Shown here in pieces: positions 35,106 to 42,345 of a stretch of DNA of 64,000 nt. Numbering within the stretch: the stretch's first letter is position 1; each line of letters starts with the position of its first letter. This DNA is from Paractinoplanes atraurantiacus. GTDB taxonomy: Bacteria; Actinomycetota; Actinomycetes; Mycobacteriales; Micromonosporaceae. Both the position numbers and the translations under genes were made by a program. The DNA is taken from NCBI RefSeq assembly GCF_900215205.1, contig NZ_OBDY01000001.1, positions 62,001-126,000 on the forward strand, given 5' to 3'. Below the pieces are notes generated by a model. It worked only from the letters and a program-made list of their open reading frames with translations. It made no database searches and was not told where the DNA came from.

Positions 35106-36992
35106 ATGACGAACAGCGATCCGCTGCCCCGGCTGGCCACCGAGGGTGAGCGTCTCGGTTGGATCTTCAGCGACCGTAACCTCTACCGGCGCCGGTTCAC
35201 CGAGCCACCGCCGCAGCCCCTGCCCGTCCCGCCCGAGCTGCGCGAGCGGCTGGAGCGCGCGGAGCGGACCACCACCAAGCGGATCCTGGTCTCGATCGGC
35301 GTGGGCGTGCTGCTCGCCGTGCTGATCGGCTGCTGCGGCGGGGTGGCCGCCCGGGGTGACGACGGCAGCGGCCGGGCCCTGGTGTTCCTGTTCGCCGGCC
35401 TGGCTTTCGTGGCCGGCATCGCCGGGGCCGTGATCGCCGCCCTGATGCCGGGCTGGGCCCGCAAGGCCGTCGAGGCCGCACAGCAGAAGGCCCAGGACGA
35501 GTACGCCCGCGAGCACGCCGCCTGGGACAGCCGTCGCCAGTGGCACGACCAGCAGCAACAGCAGGCGGTCGACGCCCGTCCGGAGTGGTCGGCGGCCGCG
35601 CCGTCGCCGGGCACCCGCCGCGTCGACATCATCGGCGGCACGATGTACGGCTGGGAGGCCGTGCTCACCGTCTTCGGCGGATCGCTGCTGGCCACCCGGG
35701 GCCGGATGGTGCTGGCCGACTTCACCGGCGAGGCGCTCAGCGGCGAGTTGATCCGGCTCGCCGAGACGACGAACCGTTCGGTGCGCGAGCTGGTGCTGCC
35801 CGAGCAGCTGGCCGAGTTCGACCTGGTCGCCGGCCTCTCCCCGGCCGAGCTGGTCGACGGTCTGGTCGAGGCCATGTACGGCGACGCGCCCGAGGGCAAC
35901 CGGGCCGAGCGCTCGCAGGACGCGCTGCTGCTGACCGAGATCAGCACCATTCTCGAGCCCCGGCTGACCATGGCCCGGTTGCTGGCCGCGCTGCACGTGC
36001 TGGCCGAGCGGCCGGCCTCACCGGAGCTGACCCCCTCCGAGCGGGAGCAGTTGCTCACCCTGCGGACCGAGGCGGCCCGGGTGCGCCGGATCGAGGCCTT
36101 CCTGCATCCGATGGAGGCGATGGGCTCGGCCGTCTCCTCCACCGAGATCGCCGACCTCACCTGCCTGGTGGCCGGCGGTGAGGGCGGCCAGGCCCAGAAC
36201 GAGCTGCTCAAAGACCTGACCGTGCAGTGGCTGGGCCGCCAGGTGCGCCGGGCCGAGCCGCCGATCGGCTCGCTGGTGCTGCTCGGCGCCGACGAGATCC
36301 ACCACCGGGCGCTCGAACGGCTCAGCACCCTCTGCGAGCGGCGCGGCATCCGGCTGGTCCTGTTCTTCGCCCACCTGCGGGCCGACTCGCTGCGCACGAT
36401 CGGCGGCGGCGAGGTGGCGCTGATGCGCCTCGGCAACCACCAGGAGGCGCAGCAGGCGGCCGAGTTCGTCGGGCGCGGCCACAAGTTCGTGCTGAGCCGG
36501 CTCACCCGCTCGCTGGGCGGGGAGGAGACGCACACGCTGGCCGACACGGTCGGCGAGAGCGAAAGCAAGGGCGGCGAGCGGGGCTCCCGCTTCGTCGGCC
36601 GTCACCTGCGCCGCTTCAGCAGCACGAACTGGAGCAAGACCCGCAACTGGAGCCAGACCGAGTCGACCGCACAGGGCACCAACTGGAGCGACGCCTCGTC
36701 GGCCGAGCGCGTCTACGAGTACACGGTCGAGCCGAGGGTGCTTCAGGACCTCCCGGAGTACGCGATGGTGCTCGTCAAGAACGAGGGCACGGGCTCGGTC
36801 GTGCAGGCCGTCGAGGTCGACCCGGCGATCGTCACCTTGCCCCGCGTCTCGATGACGCCTCTTCCCGCGGAACCTGTGCCTGACGCTGTCGCTCCGGCGC
36901 CGCGGTCTCTTCCGTCGTCGCCGACGGTGGGCTGGGGCGCGATCAGCGACCCGCCGAGGCAGCGGGAACCGGGCCGGTCGAGTCACGAATGA
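35106..36992 (+). CDS. Membrane protein with degenerate HerA/FtsK-like ATPase fold
   Basis: 628 residues from the ATG at 35106; a TTG at 35067 would add 13. Two transmembrane helices (~residues 60-80 and 92-115), then a coiled segment rich in glutamine, then a domain starting DIIGGTMYGWEAVLTVFGGS, which sits where HerA/VirD4-type ATPases have Walker A but lacks GKT/S. A Walker-B-like strand LVLLGADEIHHRALERL follows, then ARG-type FVGRGHKFVLSRLTRSLG. A tryptophan/serine repeat tract (NWSKTRNWSQ, TNWSD) precedes VYEYTVEPRVLQDLPEY. From memory this is a conserved actinobacterial family of unknown function. The 3' end overlaps the convergent lacI-type gene by 50 bp. Confidence 0.6.
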   Translation: MTNSDPLPRLATEGERLGWIFSDRNLYRRRFTEPPPQPLPVPPELRERLERAERTTTKRILVSIGVGVLLAVLIGCCGGVAARGDDGSGRALVFLFAGLAFVAGIAGAVIAALMPGWARKAVEAAQQKAQDEYAREHAAWDSRRQWHDQQQQQAVDARPEWSAAAPSPGTRRVDIIGGTMYGWEAVLTVFGGSLLATRGRMVLADFTGEALSGELIRLAETTNRSVRELVLPEQLAEFDLVAGLSPAELVDGLVEAMYGDAPEGNRAERSQDALLLTEISTILEPRLTMARLLAALHVLAERPASPELTPSEREQLLTLRTEAARVRRIEAFLHPMEAMGSAVSSTEIADLTCLVAGGEGGQAQNELLKDLTVQWLGRQVRRAEPPIGSLVLLGADEIHHRALERLSTLCERRGIRLVLFFAHLRADSLRTIGGGEVALMRLGNHQEAQQAAEFVGRGHKFVLSRLTRSLGGEETHTLADTVGESESKGGERGSRFVGRHLRRFSSTNWSKTRNWSQTESTAQGTNWSDASSAERVYEYTVEPRVLQDLPEYAMVLVKNEGTGSVVQAVEVDPAIVTLPRVSMTPLPAEPVPDAVAPAPRSLPSSPTVGWGAISDPPRQREPGRSSHE

Positions 36993-37959
36993 CGAGCTCG
37001 GTGGCCAGCTCGACGTGCAGCGCGTCGAGCCGGTGCCGGTCGAGAAGGCGTACGAGAAGACCGACCGCGGTGCGGCCCATCTCGGCCAGCGGCTGGCGCA
37101 CGGTGGTGAGCATCGGGCTGGTCGCCTGAGCCAGGTCGATGTCGTCGAAGCCGGCGATCGACAGGTCCTCGGGCACCCGTAGCCCGCGCGCGGCGGCCGC
37201 GGCCAGCGCCCCCGAGGCGGCCTTGTCGTTGAAGCCGAGCAGCGCGGTGGGCCGATCGGGCTGGTCGAGCAGGTGCCGCGCGGCCTCATAGCCGAATGGG
37301 ACGGTCGGCTCGCCGGGCAGCACCAGGGCCGGGTCGGGCAGCACGCCGGCGTCGGCCAGAGCGGACACGTGCCCGGCCCGGCGGGCACTGCTGGCCAGCC
37401 AGTTGTCGGGGCCGGCGAGCAGGCCGATCCGCCGGTGGCCGAGCCGGGTCAGGTGCTCGGTGAGGCTGCGGGCACCGGCGAAGTGGGCCGCGGAGACGGC
37501 GGCGATGTCGCGGGGCACGGTCTCGCGCGGGTCGACGACGACGAAGGGGAAACCGGCGGCCTGGAGGGCGATGAGCTCCTCGCCGGGCTCTGGCGGCAGC
37601 ACGACGATGGCGCCGCCGACGCCGGGGCGGCCGGCGAGGGACGGCAGGATCTCGCGCTGCTGGGCGGCCTCGCCCGCGTTGAGTACGAGCTGGATGCCGT
37701 GCAGGTCGAGGGTCTCGGCGATCGACGAGACGATCAGTCCGAAGTAGTCGGTGAGCAGGTACGGGCAGCGCACGAAGACGGCCCCGGCACGGGCCGGCCG
37801 GCGCCGCGGCCCGCGGCCGCCGAGCTGCTCGACGGCGCGATGCACCAGGTCGCGGGTCTCGGGCGCGACGTGCTCCTGGTCGTTGAGGACCCGGGAGACG
37901 GTCGCGATGGAGACGCCGGCGTGGGCCGCGATGTCCCGGACGGTCGGGGCCGCTCTCAT
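36943..37959 (-). CDS. LacI-family transcriptional regulator
   Basis: 338 residues from the ATG at 37959. N-terminal LacI helix-turn-helix TVRDIAAHAGVSIATVSRVL, hinge helix region around VHRAVEQLG, then a periplasmic-binding-like effector domain (LIVSSIAETLDLHGIQLVLN, GHRRIGLLAGPDN, SIAGFDDIDLA, TVRQPLAEMGRTAVGLL). Effector sugar unknown; no sugar catabolic genes are adjacent, so the target operon is elsewhere. Start at 37989 would add ten residues but lacks family support. Confidence 0.88.
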   Translation of the reverse strand: MRAAPTVRDIAAHAGVSIATVSRVLNDQEHVAPETRDLVHRAVEQLGGRGPRRRPARAGAVFVRCPYLLTDYFGLIVSSIAETLDLHGIQLVLNAGEAAQQREILPSLAGRPGVGGAIVVLPPEPGEELIALQAAGFPFVVVDPRETVPRDIAAVSAAHFAGARSLTEHLTRLGHRRIGLLAGPDNWLASSARRAGHVSALADAGVLPDPALVLPGEPTVPFGYEAARHLLDQPDRPTALLGFNDKAASGALAAAAARGLRVPEDLSIAGFDDIDLAQATSPMLTTVRQPLAEMGRTAVGLLVRLLDRHRLDALHVELATELVIRDSTGPVPAASAGR

Positions 37960-37990
37960 ACCGGCAGCATAGACATTGACATCGATCACC

Positions 37991-38014
37991 GTTACAGGCT
38001 TGACTGCTTGTAAC
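37991..38014. promoter_or_regulatory. GTTACA/TGTAAC half-sites upstream of the lacI-type gene
   Basis: GTTACA (37991-37996) and TGTAAC (38009-38014) form an inverted pair with a 12-bp spacer, and a third GTTACA lies at 38042-38047. They sit in the 150-bp divergent region between the LacI-type and MerR-type genes, 32 bp from the LacI start. TGTAAC-type half-sites are common in LacI operators, so autoregulation is plausible. Confidence 0.45.
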
Positions 38015-38064
38015 AGAAACGTTCCGCACTTGTTTCAGTTTGTTACATGGGGGCTAAGCTGGGA

Positions 38065-38082
38065 CCTGACGTTGACGTCAGG
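38065..38082. promoter_or_regulatory. CCTGACG-TTGA-CGTCAGG dyad before the merR-type gene
   Basis: A perfect 7-bp inverted repeat (38065-38071 and 38076-38082) with a 4-bp centre lies 27 bp upstream of the MerR-family start. MerR regulators bind dyads of this kind between -35 and -10 elements; the centre contains TTGA that could be part of a -35. Likely autoregulatory operator. Confidence 0.6.
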
Positions 38083-38108
38083 GGCATGTACTGGGGAGGG
38101 GAGCCACT

Positions 38109-38471
38109 GTGCGTATCGGTGAGCTTGCGCAGCGGGCGAGCGTGAGCGTTCGCGCGCTGCGCTACTACGAGGAGCAGGGCCTCCTGCTGTCCACCCGCAG
38201 CCCCAGCGGCCAGCGGCACTACGGCGAGCCCGCCGTCGACCGCGTCCAGCTCATCCAGCATCTCTACTCGGCCGGCCTGACCAGCAAGACCATCGCCGAC
38301 CTGCTGCCCTGCGTCGATGCCAAGGTCAGCACCCCGGAGTCCCGGGCCCGCCTGACCTTCGAGCGGGACCGCATCGACGCGCAGATCGCCGAGCTGACCC
38401 AGGCCCGCGACAAGCTGGACGCCATGATCGCCCTCACCGGCACCCCGGCCAGCGGCTGCGCCTACGTCTGA
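38109..38471 (+). CDS. MerR-family transcriptional regulator
   Basis: 120 residues, GTG start with GGGGAGGGGAG at 38093 onward. N-terminal MerR winged helix: RIGELAQRASVSVRALRYYE, GLLLSTRSPSGQRHY. A coiled dimerisation helix (FERDRIDAQIAELTQARDKLD) follows and the effector region is minimal, so the ligand is unknown. It contains LPCVDA and GCAYV cysteines, but these do not match the CueR or ZntR metal-loop pattern. Five bases separate its stop from the convergent cupin gene. Confidence 0.88.
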   Translation: MRIGELAQRASVSVRALRYYEEQGLLLSTRSPSGQRHYGEPAVDRVQLIQHLYSAGLTSKTIADLLPCVDAKVSTPESRARLTFERDRIDAQIAELTQARDKLDAMIALTGTPASGCAYV

Positions 38472-38476
38472 CGCCG

Positions 38477-38815
38477 CTACGCGACGTACAGCTTGCGCAG
38501 CGGGGACGTCACTTCCCAGATCGTTGCCGTGCCCGCGGTCAGCTTCACCAGGTCGCCGGGCTTGACGGCGATCGGCTCGGCGCCCTCGACCGTGATCGTG
38601 GCCTCGCCCTCGAGCACCACGAAGACCTCGTCCACCTCGACGTCGCGGACCGCGCCGGTGCTCATCTCCCAGATGCCGATCTCCACGCCCGTGCCCCCGA
38701 GCGTCGTGATCGGTGTCGTGCCCAGCGTCGGCGCGCCCGCCACCACCTCGCCCGCGCTCGCCGGCGCGTGCGCCACCGGGACCTGGGCCAGCGGAAACAC
38801 CTCGACGTCAGCCAT
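38477..38815 (-). CDS. Single-domain cupin protein
   Basis: 112 residues from the ATG at 38815 (AGGGTG six bases upstream). A small beta-barrel cupin: VDEVFVVLEGEATITVEG is the first conserved motif with the usual His replaced by acidic residues, and PIAVKPGDLVKLTAGTATIW is the second. Because the metal-binding histidines are largely missing, an enzymatic role is doubtful; it may bind a small ligand. Convergent with the MerR gene but no functional link is evident. Confidence 0.75.
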   Translation of the reverse strand: MADVEVFPLAQVPVAHAPASAGEVVAGAPTLGTTPITTLGGTGVEIGIWEMSTGAVRDVEVDEVFVVLEGEATITVEGAEPIAVKPGDLVKLTAGTATIWEVTSPLRKLYVA

Positions 38816-38940
38816 GATCGACACCCTAGTAGCAGCTCTGACGACGCGATGAGCGAGGTTCGGAGAAAGCTCCGCTTAACGAGCTGTTTCAGCATTAAAA
38901 GCGCTGTTTGCCCGTTTACGAACCCCTAGCCTCATCTTCG

Positions 38941-40167
38941 ATGACGGAGACGAGAACCGGCGTGAGCCACCCGGCGGCCCCCGCGGCCGCCGGGTCGACG
39001 CCCGGCTTCCGGCCCGACATCGAGGGCCTGCGCGCCGTCGCCGTCATCCTCGTGGTCCTCTTCCACGCCGGCGTTCCCGGCGTCGGCGGCGGCTACATCG
39101 GTGTCGACGTCTTCTTCGTCATCTCCGGTTTCCTCATCACCTCGGTGATGCTGCGTGAGGTCGCCGCGACCGGCCGCATCTCGCTCGTCGGCTTCTACGC
39201 CCGGCGCTGCCGCCGACTTCTCCCCGCCGCCGGACTGGTGCTGGTCTCCGTGATCCTCGCCGGCTACCACTGGCTCGGCTTCCTGCGCGGCGACGAGATC
39301 GCCGAGGACGCGAGCTGGGCCGCGCTTTTCGCGTCGAACTTCCGTTTCGCCGCTCAGGGCGTCGACTATCTCGGGTCGCAGTCCGCGCCCTCGCCGGTCC
39401 AGCACTTCTGGTCGCTCGCCGTCGAGGAGCAGTTCTACCTCGTCTGGCCCGCCGCCCTCGTACTGCTGCTATGGCTCGGTTTTCGATGGGCGCTCCCGTA
39501 CTGGCTCATCGGCGCCGTGGTTCTCTCGCTCGCGTACTCGGTCGGGCAGGCCGGCACCTGGTCGTTTTTCTCGCCGGTGACCCGCCTGTGGGAGCTCGCC
39601 GCCGGCTGCCTGCTCGGTCTGGCCGCGCCCCGTCTGCGCCACATCCCGTACCGGATCGCCGGCGTGATGGCCGCCATCGGTGTCGCGCTCATCGTCATCG
39701 CCGCTTTGACCTTCGACGAGCAAACTGCTTTCCCGGGGTACGCCGCGGCGCTGCCGGTAGGAGCGACGGTGCTGGTCCTCGCGGGCCGCGGTGACGCGCT
39801 GCTGGGCGGCCGCCCGATGATGTTCCTGGGGCGGCTGTCCTACTCGCTCTACCTGTGGCACTGGCCGGTTCTGATCATCGCCGAGCAGGCCGCCGGCCGG
39901 CCTCTGCCCGCTTACACGCGCGCGCTGTTGGTGCTGGTCAGCGTGGTGCTGGCCGTGACGACGTACCTCTGCGTCGAAGACCCGATCCGGCGCAACCGGC
40001 GCCTCCAGCGCTCCCATCTGCTGACCTTGGCCCTGGCGATCCTGCTGGTCACCGCGCCGCTCGCGGTGGCGGGCTGGAAGACGTCGACCTCGCCGGCCGC
40101 CGACGCCGGGCGCGGCGGCGAATATCAACCTCGACTAGGAGCGCCGGCCGCGCATGTCCAGGACTGA
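38941..40167 (+). CDS. Acyltransferase 3 (OafA/YrhL-like) membrane protein
   Basis: 408 residues from the ATG at 38941; no Shine-Dalgarno is seen, and TTG at 38908 would be an alternative start. Typical acyltransferase-3 order: FRPDIEGLRAVAVILVVLFH with the catalytic-region histidine, GGYIGVDVFFVISGFLIT, FYARRCRRLLPAAG, FWSLAVEEQFYLVWP, and LSYSLYLWHWPVLI. About ten transmembrane helices. Such proteins transfer acyl groups onto cell-surface glycans. In relatives the SGNH hydrolase-like domain is fused at the C-terminus; here it is encoded by the next, overlapping gene. Confidence 0.88.
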   Translation: MTETRTGVSHPAAPAAAGSTPGFRPDIEGLRAVAVILVVLFHAGVPGVGGGYIGVDVFFVISGFLITSVMLREVAATGRISLVGFYARRCRRLLPAAGLVLVSVILAGYHWLGFLRGDEIAEDASWAALFASNFRFAAQGVDYLGSQSAPSPVQHFWSLAVEEQFYLVWPAALVLLLWLGFRWALPYWLIGAVVLSLAYSVGQAGTWSFFSPVTRLWELAAGCLLGLAAPRLRHIPYRIAGVMAAIGVALIVIAALTFDEQTAFPGYAAALPVGATVLVLAGRGDALLGGRPMMFLGRLSYSLYLWHWPVLIIAEQAAGRPLPAYTRALLVLVSVVLAVTTYLCVEDPIRRNRRLQRSHLLTLALAILLVTAPLAVAGWKTSTSPAADAGRGGEYQPRLGAPAAHVQD

Positions 40168-41140
40168 CCGCCTGCCGATCCTCGCCGTGGCCCTGCCGGT
40201 CCTCGCCGTGGTCCTGACGCTCCTCGCCGGGTGCGCGGGCGCGCCTGCGCCCCGGCCGCGAACGGCCGACGTGCCCGCGCCGCAAGTCGCGCTGTCGAAC
40301 GTGCTCGCCGCCGTCGCTCAGGCGCCGGCCATCCGCGCGCTACCGGCCGACCTGACGCCGGCCCTGGCCACGGCCGCGGCCGACCTGGGCTTCGACAACG
40401 AGAAGTGCGAGACCGGCCCGAAGGCGGACCGGATCGAGCCGTGCGTCTTCGGCGACCGGGCCAGCGCGACCGACGTCGTGGTCTACGGCGACTCGCACGC
40501 CGGGATGTGGCTGCCGGCCCTGTCGGAGATCGCTTCGCGACGGCATTGGCGGTTGCAGCTCTTCGGCAAGCCGGGCTGCCCGGTGCCGGCCATCACCTTC
40601 TGGAACCAGCAGGAGGGCCGGCCTTTCACCGAATGCGATCGGTTCCGGTCGTTCGTGGCTTCCAGGCTTGCTTCCGTACGGCCCGAGCTCGTGATCGTGG
40701 CGAACGCGAGCTTCTCGCAGAAGCGCGGGCGGGGCGTGATGATCACTCCTGGGGAGTGGCGGAGCGGTCTGGCCGCGACCCTGCGGACGTTGCGGCGGTC
40801 GGCCACCGAGGTGGTTGTGCTCGGCGACATACCCGTCCTGGATCAGAGCGCACCCGAGTGCCTCAGTGTTCACAACTCTGACATTTCGCCATGTGCGACG
40901 ACCAGGACCGCGGCGACAGCTCGCGTCTGGAACGCGGCCGACGCGTCCGCGGCGCGCGAGACGGGCGCCGGTTATGTGTCAGTGCTGCCCTGGCTGTGTA
41001 CGAGGGTGTGCACCCCGGTGATCGGCAACGTCACCGTCTATCGCAATCGGTTCCATCTGACCGGGACGTACGCCCGGATGATGAACGGCGTCCTGGAGGA
41101 GGCCCTGCTCGAGCACTTCCCCCAGGACGCGATTCCCTAG
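40154..41140 (+). CDS. SGNH-hydrolase-like lipoprotein, partner of the acyltransferase
   Basis: 328 residues. Lipoprotein signal with lipobox LLAGC, so it is secreted and anchored outside. SGNH blocks: VVVYGDSHAGMWLPAL (nucleophile serine in GDSH), a Gly/Asn block around ANASFSQ, and a C-terminal RFHLTGTYARM with the catalytic histidine. The position normally aspartate, three residues before that histidine, is asparagine (YRNRFHLT), so the catalytic dyad may be weakened. The gene starts 14 bp before the acyltransferase stop, in another frame. It is a separated form of the fused domain seen in OafA-like proteins; its own signal peptide argues against a simple frameshift. Confidence 0.82.
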   Translation: MSRTDRLPILAVALPVLAVVLTLLAGCAGAPAPRPRTADVPAPQVALSNVLAAVAQAPAIRALPADLTPALATAAADLGFDNEKCETGPKADRIEPCVFGDRASATDVVVYGDSHAGMWLPALSEIASRRHWRLQLFGKPGCPVPAITFWNQQEGRPFTECDRFRSFVASRLASVRPELVIVANASFSQKRGRGVMITPGEWRSGLAATLRTLRRSATEVVVLGDIPVLDQSAPECLSVHNSDISPCATTRTAATARVWNAADASAARETGAGYVSVLPWLCTRVCTPVIGNVTVYRNRFHLTGTYARMMNGVLEEALLEHFPQDAIP

Positions 41141-41143
41141 TCG

Positions 41144-41839
41144 TTACTTGCGGCGGCGGGCCCGCAGGACCGTGCCCGCCGCCGCAGCGATCGCCAGGGC
41201 CACCCCGGCGATCACCGCACGCGGAATCGGGCGACCGCCCGGCTCGCGGGTGGTCAGTTGTTCCCTGGTCTCGGCGGCGGCCTCAGCGACACGGGCTGCG
41301 GTCTCCGCCGTGGTTTGTTTGATGTGCGCGACGCCGGTCGGGGCGGCATGCTTCGGATGCTCCTCCGCACCGGCGTCGCCACCCTTGATCTCCTGCGTCT
41401 TCTCGATCGCGGCCGCCTTGACCTGCTGCGTCTTGTCCGCGGCGGTCTCCTTGACCTGCTGCGTCTTCTCCGCGGCGGTCTCCTTGACCTGCTGCGTCGT
41501 CTCCGCAGCGGCCTGCTTGACCTCACTGGCCTTCTCGGCGGCGGCCTGCTTGACCTCGCCAGCCTTCTCCGCGGCGGCGCCCGCCTTCTCGGTGGCCGCT
41601 TGCTTCACGTCGCCCGCTTTCGCGGCGGCGGCCTGCTTCACGTCGCCCGCTTTCGCGGCGGCGGCCTCCTTGGCGCGGACCGCGGCCTGCTTGACCTGCT
41701 CGGTCTTCTCGGCGGCGACCCGCTTGGCCTGCGCCTTCACGTCCGCCTTGGCCGCCAGCGCGGCCGCCGTCTCGGCCAGCTCCGCCCGCGTCTCGGCGAT
41801 CTCCTGCTTCACCTCGTCACGTGACCTGGTGTCGCTCAT
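41144..41839 (-). CDS. DUF3618 protein with long amphipathic repeat region
   Basis: 231 residues from the ATG at 41839, coupled to the holin-like gene (ATGA). N-terminal DUF3618 segment (SRDEVKQEIAETRAELAETA), then ~120 residues of 11-residue-type repeats rich in Ala/Lys/Glu/Gln (AAEKAGEVKQA, TTQQVKETAAE), predicted as a continuous helix or coiled coil. A C-terminal transmembrane helix (VIAGVALAIAAAAGTVL) and RARRRK tail follow. The DNA of the repeats is 33-bp periodic. Function unknown; a structural or stress-tolerance role is a guess. Confidence 0.8.
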   Translation of the reverse strand: MSDTRSRDEVKQEIAETRAELAETAAALAAKADVKAQAKRVAAEKTEQVKQAAVRAKEAAAAKAGDVKQAAAAKAGDVKQAATEKAGAAAEKAGEVKQAAAEKASEVKQAAAETTQQVKETAAEKTQQVKETAADKTQQVKAAAIEKTQEIKGGDAGAEEHPKHAAPTGVAHIKQTTAETAARVAEAAAETREQLTTREPGGRPIPRAVIAGVALAIAAAAGTVLRARRRK

Positions 41840-42246
41840 GCGTGCCGTCCCTCCCGGATCGCGCCCTTGACCGCCTCGACGTCGCGCTTGCCGCTCTCCA
41901 TGGCCGCCTTCGGCTCCGGCGGCAGCGCCTGCTTCACCTGGTTCTTCCCGATCAGCGCGGCCACACCGGCCGCACCGAACAGCACCACGGTCACGATCAG
42001 CGCGGCCACCCAGACCGGCATGAACAGGGCCAGCACGGCGCCGATGGTCACCAGCAGGGCCCCGACCCCGTACAGCGCCATGACTCCGGCGCCGCCGAGC
42101 AGCCCCGCGCCCGTGCCGGCCCGCTTGCCCTTCTCCACCATCTCCATCCGGGCGAGCGTCAACTCGTCCTTGACCAGCGTCGACACCTGTTCGCTCAGCT
42201 GGCTGACCAGCTGCGCGGTGGGCTGTTGCTCGGTATGCGTCGTCAT
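41836..42246 (-). CDS. Phage-holin-superfamily / DUF1469 membrane protein
   Basis: 136 residues from the ATG at 42246. N-terminal amphipathic segment (LVSQLSEQVSTLVKDELTLA), two long hydrophobic hairpin helices (AGVMALYGVGALLVTIGAVL and VAALIVTVVLFGAAGVAAL), and a charged tail. This is the 'putative actinobacterial holin-X' type; lytic function is not demonstrated for chromosomal copies. It forms a conserved pair with the DUF3618 gene. Confidence 0.85.
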   Translation of the reverse strand: MTTHTEQQPTAQLVSQLSEQVSTLVKDELTLARMEMVEKGKRAGTGAGLLGGAGVMALYGVGALLVTIGAVLALFMPVWVAALIVTVVLFGAAGVAALIGKNQVKQALPPEPKAAMESGKRDVEAVKGAIREGRHA

Positions 42247-42345
42247 CAGTGAGCTCCCTTCCGTCTGGGTTCCCACTTACCCCCACCATGGGGATGTAAC
42301 CGGCATAGCGACGTTTCCCCAGCTAGGGCGTCCGAGATTTGATGG

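Noticed and set aside
41836..42246. Prophage lysis gene
   Set aside because: The holin-like family occurs widely on actinobacterial chromosomes with DUF3618; no other phage genes are present.
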